Translations under genes and position numbers: made by a program
Assembly (NCBI RefSeq): GCF_001485215.1
Contig: NZ_BBWW01000001.1
Location: 5,084,001 to 5,148,000, forward strand
Direction: 5' to 3'
From: Leptolyngbya sp. NIES-2104
Lineage (GTDB): Bacteria > Cyanobacteriota > Cyanobacteriia > Leptolyngbyales > Leptolyngbyaceae
Length of the DNA: 64,000 nt
Shown here: positions 52,161 to 62,707 of the stretch, one piece after another
Numbering within the stretch: position 1 is the stretch's first letter
Layout of the letters: every line of letters starts with the position of its first letter
Notes under the pieces: model-generated
The model's database searches: none
What the model saw: only the letters and a program-made list of their open reading frames with translations
Told to the model about the DNA's origin: nothing

Positions 52161-55052
52161 ATGAAGCAAGATAGAGAACTTGAAATTCGCCGTCAGTTTC
52201 TCGACGAGGCGCAAGAATATCTCGATACGCTCGATGCCACGATTTTAGGTGTGTCGAATCATCCGATCGAAGCATCAAAAGCAAATGCGGCACTCAGAGC
52301 AGCGCACTCGATTAAAGGGGGTGCGGGCATGATGGGGTTTCAAGTTCTCAGTGAGCTTGCCCATCGGCTCGAAGACTCCTGGAAAGTGCTGAAGATCGAT
52401 AAATCGGTCACGGTCACGCCGCGATTAGAGAATTTGCTATTAGCGGCGGTGGGCTGTTTGCGGCAGGTGGTGGAGTTCGATCGCGATTCACTCCAGCGTC
52501 ATCAGGCTTCTTGTGTTGACGCGAACTGGCTTTCGGTCGAAGCGTATCCGGTGTTTGATGCGCTGCATTCGGAGCTAGGCGATCCACAGGAAGAAAATGC
52601 TGCCTCGGTGCTTTCTCCGGAGGACGGTCAGGACATTGTACCGCTGTTGTTTGAAACTGAAGTTGAAGGCTGTTTACAGCGATTGGAAGCCGTGTTAGCA
52701 ACCCCAGAGCAGCCTTGTTTGCGTGAGGAAGTTTCGATTCTGGCGCAAGAGTTAGGCGGATTGGGTGAAATGCTGCAACTGACGAACTTCATTCAGCTTT
52801 GTCAGTCGGTTTCACACCAAATAGAAGATGAGAGTGCAGATACGATCGAACTTGCCGAAAGTGCTCTCAAATTCTGGCGCACTGCTCAAATGTTTGCGAT
52901 CGCAGGTCAGTACGATCAGATTCCGATGTCGATCGATGGCTCAGTTCCAGAGCTAACTGATTTTGCCGAAACGCCTTCTGTCCTTGAACCGAGTATGGGA
53001 GATTGGTTTACCGAAGCGCTCGATAGTATCGACGAAGAAGGCTACACCGATTTTCAACCGATTCCGGCTCCGGCTCGATCGGCTCCACCGGAAGCGCAAG
53101 TCACCGATTTCAAAGTACTTGAAGCGGAACCCGACCCTGTTCCCGTTGCAGAAAATGATGATGCGACGGTTCGCGTTCCAGTGCGGCAGTTGAATCAACT
53201 GAATGATTTGTTTGGGGAATTAACCATCGATCGCAATGGGTTAGATCTGTATCTCAAACGGATGAGAACATTATCGAGAACCTTACACGAACGGGTGCAA
53301 GTTCTCGACCAAGTGAACTCTAAGTTACGGACGGCATACGATCGCGTCACCCTAGTTGGACAAAGAGCGCTAACCGATGGATCAAATCGTCGAGCGGGCT
53401 TTGATGCGTTGGAACTCGATCGATATGGCGACCTGCACTTGCTTTCTCAGCAGGTGATGGAAACGATCGTGCAGCTTCAAGAAGTCACCGAAGACATTGA
53501 TCTGAGCTTGGATGACACCGATCAAGCTGCTCGGAACTTGAACAAGACCGCGAAACAAATGCAAAGTGGTTTATCGCAGTTGAGAATGCGCCCGATCTCG
53601 GACATTCTCAACCGCTTTCCACGAGCATTACGCGAATGGTCATTACAGTACGGCAAGCAGATTCGCTTTGATATGGGCGGGTCAGGGACATTGATCGATC
53701 GTAATATTCTCGAAACCCTAAGCGATCCTTTGATGCACCTGTTACGTAATGCGTTTGATCACGGGATCGAATCTCCGAATGTGCGGGAATCACGCGGCAA
53801 ATCCCCGGAAGGGATCATCGAAATTCGAGCCGCAAACGAGGGCAATCGCACCGTGATTACGGTGCGAGATGATGGCGAGGGAATTCCGATCGACAAAATT
53901 CGCGATCGGGCTGAACAAATGGGACTTGATCCGGTTCTGCTTGATGCTGCTCGCGACGAGGAACTGTTATCGCTGATTTTTGAGCCTGGATTTAGTACGA
54001 GCAGTCAAGTGACGGCTTTATCCGGTCGCGGTGTCGGCATGGATGTAGTTCGTAGCAATCTTAAACAAATTCGAGGCGAAATTAGCGTTCACACTGAAGC
54101 TGGAGTCGGCACAACGTTTACATTGTCTGTTCCATTCACGCTCTCGACGGTCAAAGTATTGCTCGTTGAAAGTGCAGGAATATTACTTGCATTCCCGACG
54201 GATGTCGTTTCTGAATTGTTCTTGCTGCAACCGCATCAAGTCATTCAAACACCCGGTAGTGAAGTGCTGAACTGGCAAGATCACATGGTGCAACTGGTTC
54301 GACTTCAAAAATGGTTGAGATTCAACTGTCCGCGCATTCCTCACGGATTTGAAACACCGCCGACGATCGCATCTCAAAGCGTGATCATTCTCGATCAAAA
54401 TCCACAATGGTTTGGCATTCACATCGATCGCTGTTGGGGTGAACAAGAAGCAACCATTCGGAAAGTCGAAGGCAACTTATCTTTACCGACTGGATTTAGT
54501 GGCTGTACGATTCTCGGTGATGGGCGCGTCGTGCCGCTGGTCAATGTTGCGGAACTCTTGCGGTGGATCACAAGCTGTGAGCGATCGGAGGCTCAACCCT
54601 CGACAGAAAACGCTTTCCGGGATCAACTTAGAGCCAATTTAACTCAGCGCCCTGAACTTCCTGGAAGCTCAACGCCAACGGTATTAGTTGTAGACGATTC
54701 GATCAATGTCCGGCGATTCTTAGCACTCACGCTAGAGCGATCGGGCTACCGAGTCGAGCAAGCAAAAGACGGACAAGACGCGATCGAGCGACTTGAAGCA
54801 GGTTTATCTGTCCAAGCGGTGATTTGCGATATTGAAATGCCTCGACTCGATGGCTATGGATTTTTAGCAAAACTGCGATCGGATGGTCAACTTTCACAGC
54901 TTCCCGTCATGATGCTGACTTCTCGCAGCGGCGAGAAACACCGGAAACTTGCGGAGAATTTAGGCGCGTCCGCTTATTTTTCAAAACCATATAATGAACA
55001 AGTTCTACTCCGAACGCTGGAAAGTATGGTTCAATCGACTGTCACTGTTTAA
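52161..55052 (+). CDS. CheA-type hybrid histidine kinase (PixL/PilL type)
   Basis: A 963-residue kinase starting immediately after the MCP stop. It has an N-terminal HPt (ALRAAHSIKGGAGMMGF, phospho-His near residue 48), a second degenerate HPt-like part (about 160-260), a dimer and catalytic domain with HLLRNAFDHGIESP (N box), VRDDGEGIP (G1) and GRGVGMDVV (G2), a CheW-like domain (KVLLVESAGILLAFP), and a C-terminal receiver (TVLVVDDSINVRRFL, VICDIEMPRLDGYGF, MMLTSRSGEKH, YFSKPYN). This matches the PixL/PilL layout. It phosphorylates its own receiver and the CheY proteins of the operon. Confidence 0.95.
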   Translation: MKQDRELEIRRQFLDEAQEYLDTLDATILGVSNHPIEASKANAALRAAHSIKGGAGMMGFQVLSELAHRLEDSWKVLKIDKSVTVTPRLENLLLAAVGCLRQVVEFDRDSLQRHQASCVDANWLSVEAYPVFDALHSELGDPQEENAASVLSPEDGQDIVPLLFETEVEGCLQRLEAVLATPEQPCLREEVSILAQELGGLGEMLQLTNFIQLCQSVSHQIEDESADTIELAESALKFWRTAQMFAIAGQYDQIPMSIDGSVPELTDFAETPSVLEPSMGDWFTEALDSIDEEGYTDFQPIPAPARSAPPEAQVTDFKVLEAEPDPVPVAENDDATVRVPVRQLNQLNDLFGELTIDRNGLDLYLKRMRTLSRTLHERVQVLDQVNSKLRTAYDRVTLVGQRALTDGSNRRAGFDALELDRYGDLHLLSQQVMETIVQLQEVTEDIDLSLDDTDQAARNLNKTAKQMQSGLSQLRMRPISDILNRFPRALREWSLQYGKQIRFDMGGSGTLIDRNILETLSDPLMHLLRNAFDHGIESPNVRESRGKSPEGIIEIRAANEGNRTVITVRDDGEGIPIDKIRDRAEQMGLDPVLLDAARDEELLSLIFEPGFSTSSQVTALSGRGVGMDVVRSNLKQIRGEISVHTEAGVGTTFTLSVPFTLSTVKVLLVESAGILLAFPTDVVSELFLLQPHQVIQTPGSEVLNWQDHMVQLVRLQKWLRFNCPRIPHGFETPPTIASQSVIILDQNPQWFGIHIDRCWGEQEATIRKVEGNLSLPTGFSGCTILGDGRVVPLVNVAELLRWITSCERSEAQPSTENAFRDQLRANLTQRPELPGSSTPTVLVVDDSINVRRFLALTLERSGYRVEQAKDGQDAIERLEAGLSVQAVICDIEMPRLDGYGFLAKLRSDGQLSQLPVMMLTSRSGEKHRKLAENLGASAYFSKPYNEQVLLRTLESMVQSTVTV

Positions 55053-55179
55053 TTGTTTCGCTTGGCGATTTAATCTGGAAAAATTGTCAAAGAAAACGCT
55101 TGAATGGTGGCAGAATCCTCTTTAATAACTGAAGAACGTCTGTTCGATTGTCTGGGTTAAACTTCACTTTCAAATTGAA

Positions 55180-58119
55180 ATGACAACCCGGTTTAACCCC
55201 GATCGACCACACGTTCTTGGAGTGAAAGTTACCCCGCGCCATCCCTCTATGTTAGACACCCCTCCCGCTTCAATCGCCGCTCAATCTCGTTCTACTCCCG
55301 CTCGATCGAATTGGTTTCACAACTTATCGATCGGTAAAAAACAACTCGTTGCGCTGCTCGTTTGTGAACTCATCCCGATTATCGGACTCGGCATCGGTTC
55401 TACGATCGTGCTTACGAACAGTCTTCGCACTCAGTTACTTTCACAAGCCAAGTCTGAAGTTGCTGTCACCGAAACCAACTACAACATCAAAATCAATCAG
55501 ATGGGTTTCGGATCACGCGGACAGTCCGACAATCCTACAATCATTACCGCTGCTAAAAACCATCAGCGCAACGAGAATCTTGCTGCCGATTTGCAATCAC
55601 AGCTACAACAGATTTTGCAAAACGAAGTGAAAGCAAGACGCATGGAATATGCAACCCTCGTCGGCAAGGATCTTCGTATTATTGCAAATGCGAACAAACC
55701 TCGATCGAAAGAAACCGTCAACAATTCCGATCTCCTTCCACTGATTCAACAAGTGCTCAAAGACGGGCGACAAGTCAAAGCTAGCAGCGTTATCAGTTGG
55801 GAGGAACTCAGCAAAGAATCGCCCCCTTTACCCGATGGATTTGCTAAACAAGATGCACTGATTCGCTATGTTGTGACTCCGGTACGCGATCGCGATAATT
55901 CCGAGATCATCGGGGTTCTCGTGTTTGGGGACATTGTGAACCGCAAATTGCCGATCGTTGAAAATACCCTCAACGCCTTTAGCGGTGGCTATAGTGCTGT
56001 TTACTTCCGTCGCAATGCGAATGACTTCGGATTAGCAACCGCACTCAAAAAAGAGAGCAATCAGCAAACCCAGATTGATCCTGCGCTCCCTGATTCCGAA
56101 CTTCTCAAATCTGCGATTGATGCCAAAGGTGAATCTGTGACGAAACGGATTGATCTCAATGGACAAATGTACACCGTTGCAGCGAAAGCGATTCCGAATC
56201 GGATTGTCGAAACACCGGAGGGAGCTGTCCCCGTCATTGATGAAAATGCAAGTGCGGTGATTGTGCGGGGCACCCCTGAACATTCGCTCAATGAATTGCT
56301 GCTTAAAAGCATTCAGCAAGAAGCGATCGTATTTGCCTTAGCGATCGCTGCGATCATTCTTTGGACAACAATTTTCCGGCGAATTGTCCTTAAACCGATT
56401 CAGGAACTTCAGCAAACTACAGAAGCATTTGCAAATGGCGATCGCAAAGTGCGTGCTCAGATTTTCGCGAAAGATGAAGTTGGACAGTTAGCGATCGCGT
56501 TCAATCACATGGCGGATAGTATCAATGCTTCCGAAGTGTCTTTAGCAAATGAAGTTGCCCGTCAAGAACAACAAACGCGGGAAGTTCGAGCACTGAGCGA
56601 AATTACGGTCAGAATGCGTCGATCACTTGATCCGAATCAGATTTTGCAAACCGCAACGGATGAAGCTCGAAACTTTCTGAAGCTCGATCGCATTGTGGTT
56701 TACCAATTCATACCAAGCACTGTTAATGGAAAAGTGATTGCTGAATCACTCGAAAATCAGAACTTCAGTGTGATTCGCAAAGAAATCGAAGCTCCATTAG
56801 GATTCGATCGATTTGAACAATACAGCACTCAATCCGCTTGGGTGATCAAAGATGCTGAGAAGGAAATGAACGATCGCTATCGTCAACAACTCGCAGCATT
56901 TCAAACGAAAGCGGAAATTGCAGTGCCGCTGAGACAAGACGATCGTATTATTGGGCTAATTTGCGCTCAGAGTTGTGAACATGAGCGCGAGTGGCAATCT
57001 TCCGAAATTACCTTTTTCACGCAGCTCGTCACCCAGATTGGTTACGCTCTGGATCAATCGAAACTGCTGCAAGAACGTCAATCAGCCCTTCAAGATGCCG
57101 AAGTCCGTAAAAGCTCGATTCAACAGCAAATCATTCAACTCTTGAGCGAAATCCAGCATGTTTCCGGGGGCGATCTCACCGTTCGTGCCAATGTGAGCGC
57201 AGATGACCTCGGAACCGTTGCGGACTTTTTCAATGCAGTCGTCGAAAGCTTGCGTGATCTCGTGCTCAAAGTGAAACACACTTCTACCCAAGTCAGCGAT
57301 CTACTCAGCCAGAACGAAGATGAGGTGCAGCATTTAGCTCAACAAGCTCGTCAACAAGCGCAAGAAACCACACGCACGCTAGATTCAGTCGAGCAAATGA
57401 CTTTGTCGATGCAATCGGTAGCTGAACGTGCCCAACAAGCCGCGATCGTGGCACAAAACGCTACTAACGCTGCCAAATCGGGCGAAAGCGTGATGGATTC
57501 CACCGTAACGAGTATCTACAGCCTCAGAGCCACTGTAGAAGATGCGACGCGCAAAGTAAAACAGCTAGGGGAATCTTCCCAGCAAATCGGGCGCGTGGTG
57601 TCTTTGATCAATGATTTAGCCACTCAGACCGATTTACTCGCGATCAACGCCAGCATTGAAGCGACTCGTGCGGGTGAACATGGTCGCGGATTCGGGATTG
57701 TGGCAAATGAGATTGGAGAGTTAGCTTCTCGATCGGCAACGGCGACCCGTGAAATTGCTGCGTTGATTGAGACGACACAGCAACAAATTACCGAAGTGGT
57801 CGAAGCCATGAATCGGGGAGCAACTCAAGTTGTTGAAGGTGCTCATCTTGCCCGAAATGCGAAACAGAGTCTAATTCATGTCGTTCAAGTGTCCGAACAA
57901 ATGGATAGCTTAGTGAATTCGATTTCTGAGGCAATGGTTTCTCAGGCGAATACGTCACAATCGGTCACAGAATTGATCAAAGAAGTCGCGCAGGTTTCGT
58001 CTCTGACTTCTGATTCATCGGTGCGAATGTCGAAAGCGCTGCGGCAAACGGTAGATGTCGCGGAAGAATTGCAATCGTCGGTAGGAATGTTCAAGGTGCA
58101 AATGGGCGATCGAGAATAA
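55180..58119 (+). CDS. Second methyl-accepting chemotaxis protein with GAF domain
   Basis: A 979-residue transducer related to the one upstream. It has helix 1 ([22 protein letters not shown]), a large external region (about 80-370; [16 protein letters not shown]), helix 2 ([18 protein letters not shown]), HAMP, a GAF domain (about 480-640), a second HAMP-like piece and the MCP domain ([20 protein letters not shown]). Its GAF lacks the Cys-His: the equivalent segment reads [14 protein letters not shown], so it is not expected to bind bilin covalently. It is 127 bases after the CheA gene and may be transcribed separately. Confidence 0.92.
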   Translation: MTTRFNPDRPHVLGVKVTPRHPSMLDTPPASIAAQSRSTPARSNWFHNLSIGKKQLVALLVCELIPIIGLGIGSTIVLTNSLRTQLLSQAKSEVAVTETNYNIKINQMGFGSRGQSDNPTIITAAKNHQRNENLAADLQSQLQQILQNEVKARRMEYATLVGKDLRIIANANKPRSKETVNNSDLLPLIQQVLKDGRQVKASSVISWEELSKESPPLPDGFAKQDALIRYVVTPVRDRDNSEIIGVLVFGDIVNRKLPIVENTLNAFSGGYSAVYFRRNANDFGLATALKKESNQQTQIDPALPDSELLKSAIDAKGESVTKRIDLNGQMYTVAAKAIPNRIVETPEGAVPVIDENASAVIVRGTPEHSLNELLLKSIQQEAIVFALAIAAIILWTTIFRRIVLKPIQELQQTTEAFANGDRKVRAQIFAKDEVGQLAIAFNHMADSINASEVSLANEVARQEQQTREVRALSEITVRMRRSLDPNQILQTATDEARNFLKLDRIVVYQFIPSTVNGKVIAESLENQNFSVIRKEIEAPLGFDRFEQYSTQSAWVIKDAEKEMNDRYRQQLAAFQTKAEIAVPLRQDDRIIGLICAQSCEHEREWQSSEITFFTQLVTQIGYALDQSKLLQERQSALQDAEVRKSSIQQQIIQLLSEIQHVSGGDLTVRANVSADDLGTVADFFNAVVESLRDLVLKVKHTSTQVSDLLSQNEDEVQHLAQQARQQAQETTRTLDSVEQMTLSMQSVAERAQQAAIVAQNATNAAKSGESVMDSTVTSIYSLRATVEDATRKVKQLGESSQQIGRVVSLINDLATQTDLLAINASIEATRAGEHGRGFGIVANEIGELASRSATATREIAALIETTQQQITEVVEAMNRGATQVVEGAHLARNAKQSLIHVVQVSEQMDSLVNSISEAMVSQANTSQSVTELIKEVAQVSSLTSDSSVRMSKALRQTVDVAEELQSSVGMFKVQMGDRE

Positions 58120-58183
58120 TTTGCCATGATCTTAAAGACACGTTAACTCGATGAGATCTTTTCGCTCCGTTTCTGAGTGTTTC

Positions 58184-58221
58184 GCCCCCTAAATCCCCCA
58201 ATTTTGGGGGATTTAGGGGGC
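58184..58221. repeat. Perfect CCCCCTAAATCCCCC palindrome
   Basis: Two 18-bp arms, GCCCCCTAAATCCCCCAA and its exact complement, with only two bases between. This palindrome (often written CCCCCTAAATCCCCC) is a very common dispersed repeat in cyanobacterial genomes. Here it lies between the convergent MCP and PNPOx-like genes and may act as a transcription end. Confidence 0.85.
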
Positions 58222-58264
58222 AGAAGCTGCAAACAACGTAGCGAGACGATCCATCGAATTCACC

Positions 58265-58771
58265 CTAAAGACGATCGATTTTTTTATTCTCGGTCAAATC
58301 TTCTCGATCGCCTGTCGTCGCCGCTTTCACAAATCCAACTGCTTTCGCCACCCAACCCGCTGGAGCATCCCAATATTCCGCTTTTGTTGCTGTTATCTTC
58401 AACAGCGCAATATCCGGCTCTTCCAACTCTTGAGGAAACCAAGCTTTCAAAGCAGGCTTCCAGAGCTGTTCCATCTTGGCTCGATCGCGCACGAGTTCCG
58501 CTGTTCCTGACAGTGAAACATAGCGCTGTTTATCTGGAGCCGAAAAGCTGAGATTCACTTGATGATGTTGATTCACTTCAACGACTTTGTGCGAACTTGC
58601 GTAGGTGAAGAACCACACATCGCCATTTTCCTCAATTTCTTTGTTGCTTGCCATCGGACGACTGCGAAGACTGCCATCTTCATCGATCGTCGTCATCATG
58701 CAAAATTCAATGTCCTTGATCAGGTCAACTAGCTTTTCGACTGATTGATCAGTATCGGTTGCGATCGTCAT
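58265..58771 (-). CDS. Pyridoxamine 5'-phosphate oxidase-like FMN-binding protein (general stress 26 type)
   Basis: A 168-residue protein from the ATG at 58771, which has a GGAAC ribosome-like site; the longer frame to 58822 is less likely. It matches the PNPOx-like split-barrel family: DIEFCMMTTIDEDGSLRSRPM, GDVWFFTYASSHKVVE, VNLSFSAPDKQRYVSLSG and a C-terminal LLKITATKAEYWDAPAG. These proteins bind flavin, and many are stress proteins of unknown substrate. True PNPOx catalytic residues are not evident, so a B6 role is not assumed. Confidence 0.9.
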   Translation of the reverse strand: MTIATDTDQSVEKLVDLIKDIEFCMMTTIDEDGSLRSRPMASNKEIEENGDVWFFTYASSHKVVEVNQHHQVNLSFSAPDKQRYVSLSGTAELVRDRAKMEQLWKPALKAWFPQELEEPDIALLKITATKAEYWDAPAGWVAKAVGFVKAATTGDREDLTENKKIDRL

Positions 58772-58868
58772 GGTGCAAGTTCCTTTTCGATGTCCGCTAA
58801 CACGATGCCGCAATCGAAACAATCCTGCTTAGTCCCTGAGAAAGGCGTTTCACTCTATCGATTGTTAG

Positions 58869-58902
58869 ATTCACGGCTCATCTCACTAGACAAGCCGTGA
58901 AT
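58869..58902 (-). terminator. Hairpin just after icd
   Basis: ATTCACGGCT at 58869-58878 pairs with AGCCGTGAAT at 58893-58902 across a 14-base loop, three bases after the icd stop on the minus strand. It has no T-run, so it may be a stabilising 3' hairpin rather than a full terminator. Confidence 0.5.
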
Positions 58903-58905
58903 GAG

Positions 58906-60327
<1,422 letters not shown>

Positions 60328-60488
60328 AGTCGAATGATTCTCAAGTAGGATAGGTTGGGCGATGCGGTAGATAGGCTACCAAATTTTGTGGTGTGTTGTT
60401 TCACACGGGTGAATAGAACATAAAGATAAGTCTGGGATTTCAGAACAATCAATCACTGGGATACCATGATAAGGGGAAATTTTCGGTT

Positions 60489-60518
60489 AACCCGTTGACC
60501 TAATTGGGTGAACGGGTT
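60489..60518. promoter_or_regulatory. 30-bp imperfect dyad upstream of response regulator
   Basis: AACCCGTT at 60489-60496 and AACGGGTT at 60511-60518 form the outer arms of a 30-bp dyad whose middle (GACC-TAATT-GGGT) pairs partly too. It is in the 287-bp gap between divergent icd and the LuxR regulator. A second small stem (CACGC/GCGTG) lies at 60545-60558. Either operator or RNA hairpin is possible. Confidence 0.35.
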
Positions 60519-60614
60519 GGATGAGTTGGTTTTTCGGTTTCGGGCACGCCACAGCGTGAGCCGAAGGCAACGCAGAATGGAATGAGTTGATCGTCTTAAG
60601 CTCTGGAGACGTGC

Positions 60615-61295
60615 ATGAAGAAGATTTTGATTGTGGATGATGATACTGCGCTGAGAACTGCTTTGATTCGGTATTTGGAAAAACGGGGTTATGCCGTTCG
60701 CGATGCTGCTTCTGGAACGGAGGGATTAAGTTCGTTTGAACAAGATCCACCTGATTTAGTGGTGTCCGATGTGATCATGCCGGAAATGGACGGTTTAGAA
60801 TTTTGTCGCCGTTTACGATCGCTCAGAACCGGACAACTGGTTCCCTTTATTTTTCTGTCCAGTCGGGGTGAGGTCGAAGATCGGGTTCAAGGACATTCGA
60901 TCGGAGCCGATGACTACCTGATCAAGCCATTTGAACCGAGAGAACTCTTAGCGAAAATCGAAGCGCAACTAGAGCGATCGCGCCGAATGCACTCAGAGAT
61001 CATCCGCCTGATGCAGCAGTCTGGAAGCAGTACTCCAGAACCAAAATCGACTTTGACGACGGTTCCTTTACCCCTTACGCCCGCCGAAGAGAAAGTGTTT
61101 TGGGAAGTGATCCAAGGTCACACCAATAAACAGATTGGTGATCATCTATTCGTCAGCCCTAGAACCGTTCAAACGCATTTGAGCAACATTCTGAGCAAAC
61201 TGCAATTAGAAAATCGATCGCAGCTAGTTCGCTATGCGTTCGAGAAAGGCTATCGGCTCCCGACTGAGACGGTGCCGAGCGAAGAAAACGCATGA
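60615..61295 (+). CDS. LuxR/NarL-type response regulator
   Basis: A 226-residue regulator. Receiver: KKILIVDDDTALRTALIRYL (acidic cluster), PDLVVSDVIMPEMDG with phospho-Asp near residue 53, FIFLSSRGEVEDRV, GADDYLIKPFEPREL. Then comes a short linker and a LuxR helix-turn-helix (PLTPAEEKVFWEVIQGHTNKQIG, LFVSPRTVQTHLSNILSKL). It resembles plastid Ycf29-type regulators, but I leave the symbol open. The cognate kinase is not known. Its stop overlaps the rfaE2 start by four bases (ATGA). Confidence 0.93.
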   Translation: MKKILIVDDDTALRTALIRYLEKRGYAVRDAASGTEGLSSFEQDPPDLVVSDVIMPEMDGLEFCRRLRSLRTGQLVPFIFLSSRGEVEDRVQGHSIGADDYLIKPFEPRELLAKIEAQLERSRRMHSEIIRLMQQSGSSTPEPKSTLTTVPLPLTPAEEKVFWEVIQGHTNKQIGDHLFVSPRTVQTHLSNILSKLQLENRSQLVRYAFEKGYRLPTETVPSEENA

Positions 61296-61783
61296 GTGTG
61301 TATTCATTGACCGAGTTGCAGCAAGCGATCGAGAATTATCCCGATCGTTGGCGACCGCTCGTTCTCACGAATGGGTGTTTTGATCTCTTACACTGCGGTC
61401 ATGTGCGCTATCTCAATTCAGCGAGGCAATTGGGACGCGCTTTAGTCGTGGGTTTAAACAGCGATCAATCAATACGAATGATTAAGAACGATCGCATTCC
61501 GCCACGTCCGATCATTCCTGAGATAGAGCGGGCGGAAGTGCTATCAGCCTTGAGATCTGTCGATGGAATCGTGATCTTTTCAGAAAAAACTGCTTGTGAA
61601 CTGGTTGAAGCGCTTCACCCTGAGATCTATGCTAAAGGTGGCGACTACAATTTACAAACCCTGCCCGAAGCCTCGATCGTGCAGTCTTATGGCGGACAGG
61701 TTCGATTGATTGAAATCGAAGTGCCGTCTTCCACCACTGCGATCGTCGATCGGATCTTGAGGGGCGACTCCCGAAACCCTTAA
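61292..61783 (+). CDS. rfaE2: Heptose 1-phosphate adenylyltransferase (RfaE2/HldE C-terminal type)
   Basis: A 163-residue nucleotidyltransferase related to the C-terminal half of HldE, which makes ADP-glycero-manno-heptose for lipopolysaccharide core. It has the HIGH-like motif LTNGCFDLLHCGHVRYL near residue 25 and GLNSDQSIR, with LRSVDGIVIFSEKTACEL and AKGGDYN later. It stands alone without the kinase half (RfaE1). Proteins of this shape may also use other sugars, so the substrate is inferred. It overlaps the regulator upstream and is followed 17 bases later by gun4. Confidence 0.88.
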   Translation: MSVYSLTELQQAIENYPDRWRPLVLTNGCFDLLHCGHVRYLNSARQLGRALVVGLNSDQSIRMIKNDRIPPRPIIPEIERAEVLSALRSVDGIVIFSEKTACELVEALHPEIYAKGGDYNLQTLPEASIVQSYGGQVRLIEIEVPSSTTAIVDRILRGDSRNP

Positions 61784-61799
61784 CACCCTGACGGTTTAC

Positions 61800-62516
61800 A
61801 TGACTAATTTAGAGACTTCTTCAGCCCTCGATCTTCCCAATAGCATCGCGGCTCTCCAACTGAAGCTTCGATCTGACTCCGAAAAGGTGCAACTCCAAAC
61901 GATCGACGAACTTATCGCGCTCGGTGAAGATGGCTTGCCCGCGCTGATGGAATTTCTGTTGGATCAGCACGAACCCGGTCGAGTCACCGCAAAAATTTAT
62001 CAGTCTTTATATGATTCTCAAGTTCCTAGAGTTCTAGAGTTTCTTCAGCAGCATTTTCCGACTGGAACGGTGCCGCTGAAGTCTGAAAGAAATATCGATT
62101 ACACCGAACTTCAGCAGCTTCTTGCACAACAAAAATTTTTAGAAGCCGATCGCCTCACGATTCAAAAACTCTGTGAACTGGCTGGCGAATCAGCGGTCTT
62201 ACGTAAATGGCTTTATTTCACAGAAGTCGAGCATTTCCCAACCACGGATTTACATACGATCGATGCGCTCTGGTTAGCCCATTCTGATTATCAGTACGGC
62301 TTTTCAGTCCAGCGTCAAATCTGGCTCAGCGTCGGGAAAAAATGGGAAAAGCTCTGGGCAAAGATCGGCTGGAAAGCCGGATACACTTGGACACGCTACC
62401 CGAATGAATTCACCTGGAGCCTCGACGCTCCAAGGGGACATTTACCGTTATCGAATCAGCTTCGTGGAGTCCGTGTGATTGCGGCTTTATTGAATCATTC
62501 CGCTTGGGATAAGTAA
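61800..62516 (+). CDS. gun4: GUN4 tetrapyrrole-binding protein
   Basis: GUN4 binds protoporphyrin IX and Mg-protoporphyrin IX and stimulates magnesium chelatase, the first step specific to chlorophyll. The 238-residue product has the helical N-terminal bundle (SEKVQLQTIDELIALGEDG, ALMEFLL) and the GUN4 core (NIDYTELQQLLAQQKFLEAD, LWLAHSDYQYGFSVQRQIW, GWKAGYTWTRYPNEFTWS, LPLSNQLRGVRVIA). Length matches Synechocystis GUN4. It lies 17 bases after rfaE2 on the same strand, so it may share that transcript. Confidence 0.95.
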   Translation: MTNLETSSALDLPNSIAALQLKLRSDSEKVQLQTIDELIALGEDGLPALMEFLLDQHEPGRVTAKIYQSLYDSQVPRVLEFLQQHFPTGTVPLKSERNIDYTELQQLLAQQKFLEADRLTIQKLCELAGESAVLRKWLYFTEVEHFPTTDLHTIDALWLAHSDYQYGFSVQRQIWLSVGKKWEKLWAKIGWKAGYTWTRYPNEFTWSLDAPRGHLPLSNQLRGVRVIAALLNHSAWDK

Positions 62517-62707
62517 TTGTCCGGAGTCTCATCAGGGGTCATCTTCTCGATCGCTTAAACTTCCGTAATCTCCCGTGTGCGCGGACGTTGATCCAGTCTC
62601 AACTCAGGGCAATCTTTGTATAGTTGCAGACGGTTTGGCGGGTATGAATTTCATCACACTCAGGTCAACCGTTCTCTAAGTTCTTTAAATCGAGGATAGG
62701 GGTTGGA

